From Nocardia tengchongensis (GTDB lineage: Bacteria > Actinomycetota > Actinomycetes > Mycobacteriales > Mycobacteriaceae): 64,000 nucleotides of DNA. This document shows, in pieces, positions 63,290 to 64,000 of the stretch (its first letter is position 1; every line of letters begins with the position of its first letter). The notes beneath the pieces were generated by a model. It ran no database searches and was not told the DNA's origin. It worked only from the letters and a program-made list of their open reading frames with translations. The stretch is from NCBI RefSeq assembly GCF_018362975.1, contig NZ_CP074371.1:310001-374000 (forward strand), given 5' to 3'. The position numbers were made by a program, and so were the translations under genes.

Positions 63290-64000
63290 CAGCCCTCGAC
63301 CACTGGCTTGGCCACGATCGGCGCGGTGCCCATGGCCGCGTCCAGATGCTCACTGGAATCCAGGAACTCGGGCCGCTTGTGCTCCTTGCCGCCGGCGCCA
63401 CCGTGCCCGCCCGCGCCATGACCCATCGGGCCCATGCCGCCACCGCCCATGCCACCGGCAGCGGTGGGACCGGCCGCGATGCCCGCGCGAGCCACACCGC
63501 TCGCACTGACCTCCAGCGACTCCACCGCGGCACGCGGGAACAGGCGCGACGGCTCGGTCGGCTTGGCGGGACCGCCCCCACCGCCGCCACCGCCTCCGCC
63601 GCCACCGAGGCCCTTCTTCAGGTCCTCGAGGTTGGGCATGCCGGCCAGCGGCGAATCCTTCAGCTTGTCCTTCAGCTCCTGCTGTTGCTTCTTCTGCTGG
63701 TCGGTGCTCTGCAGGCTCGTCAGGCCCTGCATACCCTGCTGCAGTGCGCTCGACAGCTGTGACATGCCCTGGCTGGATTGGCCGCCGGTGTTCGAATTCG
63801 GGCTGGTGCCATTCGGATTCGTGCCATTGGGGTACGTGCCGTTGGGGTTGGTTCCGTTCGGGTTGGTCCCGTTGGGATTCGTGCCGTTCGGATTGGTCCC
63901 GTTGGGGTGGGTCCCATTCGGGTTGGTGCCGTTGGGATTGGTGCCGTTGGGGTTGAGCCCGTTCGGATTGATCCCGTTGGGATTCGTGCCGTTCGGATTG
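63289..64000 (-). CDS. EspB-like ESX substrate, C-terminal part (cut by window edge)
   Basis: The start lies beyond base 64000. The visible 236 residues begin with a long NPNGT pentapeptide repeat (63805 onward), then helices (LSSALQQGMQGLTSLQSTD), a poly-Gly stretch, RLFPRAAVESLEVSASGVAR and the tail GKEHKRPEFLDSSEHLDAAM. The tail and the gene order match the EspB-like gene at 28563. It heads the second EspG/EspH/EspC block. Confidence 0.78.
   Translation of the reverse strand, partial: NPNGTNPNGINPNGLNPNGTNPNGTNPNGTHPNGTNPNGTNPNGTNPNGTNPNGTYPNGTNPNGTSPNSNTGGQSSQGMSQLSSALQQGMQGLTSLQSTDQQKKQQQELKDKLKDSPLAGMPNLEDLKKGLGGGGGGGGGGGGPAKPTEPSRLFPRAAVESLEVSASGVARAGIAAGPTAAGGMGGGGMGPMGHGAGGHGGAGGKEHKRPEFLDSSEHLDAAMGTAPIVAKPVVEG
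63805..64000 (-). repeat. 15-bp tandem repeat encoding NPNGT pentapeptides
   Basis: About 13 in-frame copies of a 15-bp unit encode Asn-Pro-Asn-Gly-Thr, with Thr sometimes replaced by Ile or Leu and one Asn by Tyr. The array continues past the window edge. It sits in the linker of the EspB-like substrate. Being in frame and protein-coding, it is not a CRISPR or a regulatory repeat. Confidence 0.9.

Noticed and set aside
63805..64000. CRISPR array or minisatellite with non-coding role
   Set aside because: The 15-bp units are contiguous without spacers and encode an in-frame pentapeptide in a secreted protein.
1..64000. tRNA, rRNA, insertion sequences, prophage integrase or attachment sites
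   Set aside because: I looked for such genes and for terminal repeats around the toxin island and saw none that I could support.

Overview
The window is high-GC DNA from a mycolata-type actinomycete, most likely Nocardia or a close relative. Nothing here gives a species name. The genus inference rests on a type VII secretion (ESX) core with EccA-EccE and mycosin, on EspG/PE/PPE-type companions, and on paired lipoproteins that look like the Nocardia DUF7373 type. HTH/DUF397 pairs and CpnT-like WXG toxins also fit. No tRNA, rRNA, CRISPR array or insertion sequence was seen.

Layout. At 0.8-7.8 kb, on the minus strand, lie eccD, mycP and eccC. At 7.9-11.8 kb, divergent on the plus strand, lie eccA and eccE. 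At 11.9-19.1 kb are two copies of a lipoprotein A/B pair, separated by a small divergent gene pair and an HTH-DUF5753/DUF397 couple. The second lipoprotein pair runs into a transmembrane Ser/Thr kinase (19.1-20.6 kb). From 30.4 down to 20.6 kb (minus strand) is a tightly packed ESX substrate and chaperone operon: EspB-like, EspG, EspH-like, YbaB, EspC-like, a large substrate, PE, PPE, EspG, two WXG100 proteins and EccB.

From 31 to 60 kb is a polymorphic-toxin island. A minus-strand CpnT-like toxin (38.7-43.1 kb) combines hydrolase, papain-like and ADP-ribosyltransferase domains. It is followed by a small gene, a second nuclease toxin segment with no start codon of its own, and immunity genes (YezG-like, Imm49). 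The plus strand (43.4-60.0 kb) carries YezG-like proteins, two WXG100-YbaB pairs, a kinase with a beta-propeller ectodomain, a membrane protein and a 1,839-residue toxin. That toxin has a zinc-protease motif and a RelA/SpoT-like domain and overlaps its probable immunity gene by 4 nt. From 64 to 60 kb a second, partial copy of the EspB/EspG/EspH/EspC/large-substrate/PE block begins and runs off the window.

How it fits together: the ESX core would export the WXG/PE/PPE substrates and probably the large WXG-headed toxins. EspG and EspH proteins would act as substrate chaperones, and YezG-like, Imm49 and other small proteins would protect the producer.

Caution: many conserved genes carry single-base frameshifts, with twelve between about 5.6 and 12.8 kb and several in the toxin island. 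Flanking protein sequence is intact on both sides of each break, so sequencing or assembly error is the likeliest cause. Such genes are listed as CDS over their full inferred span.
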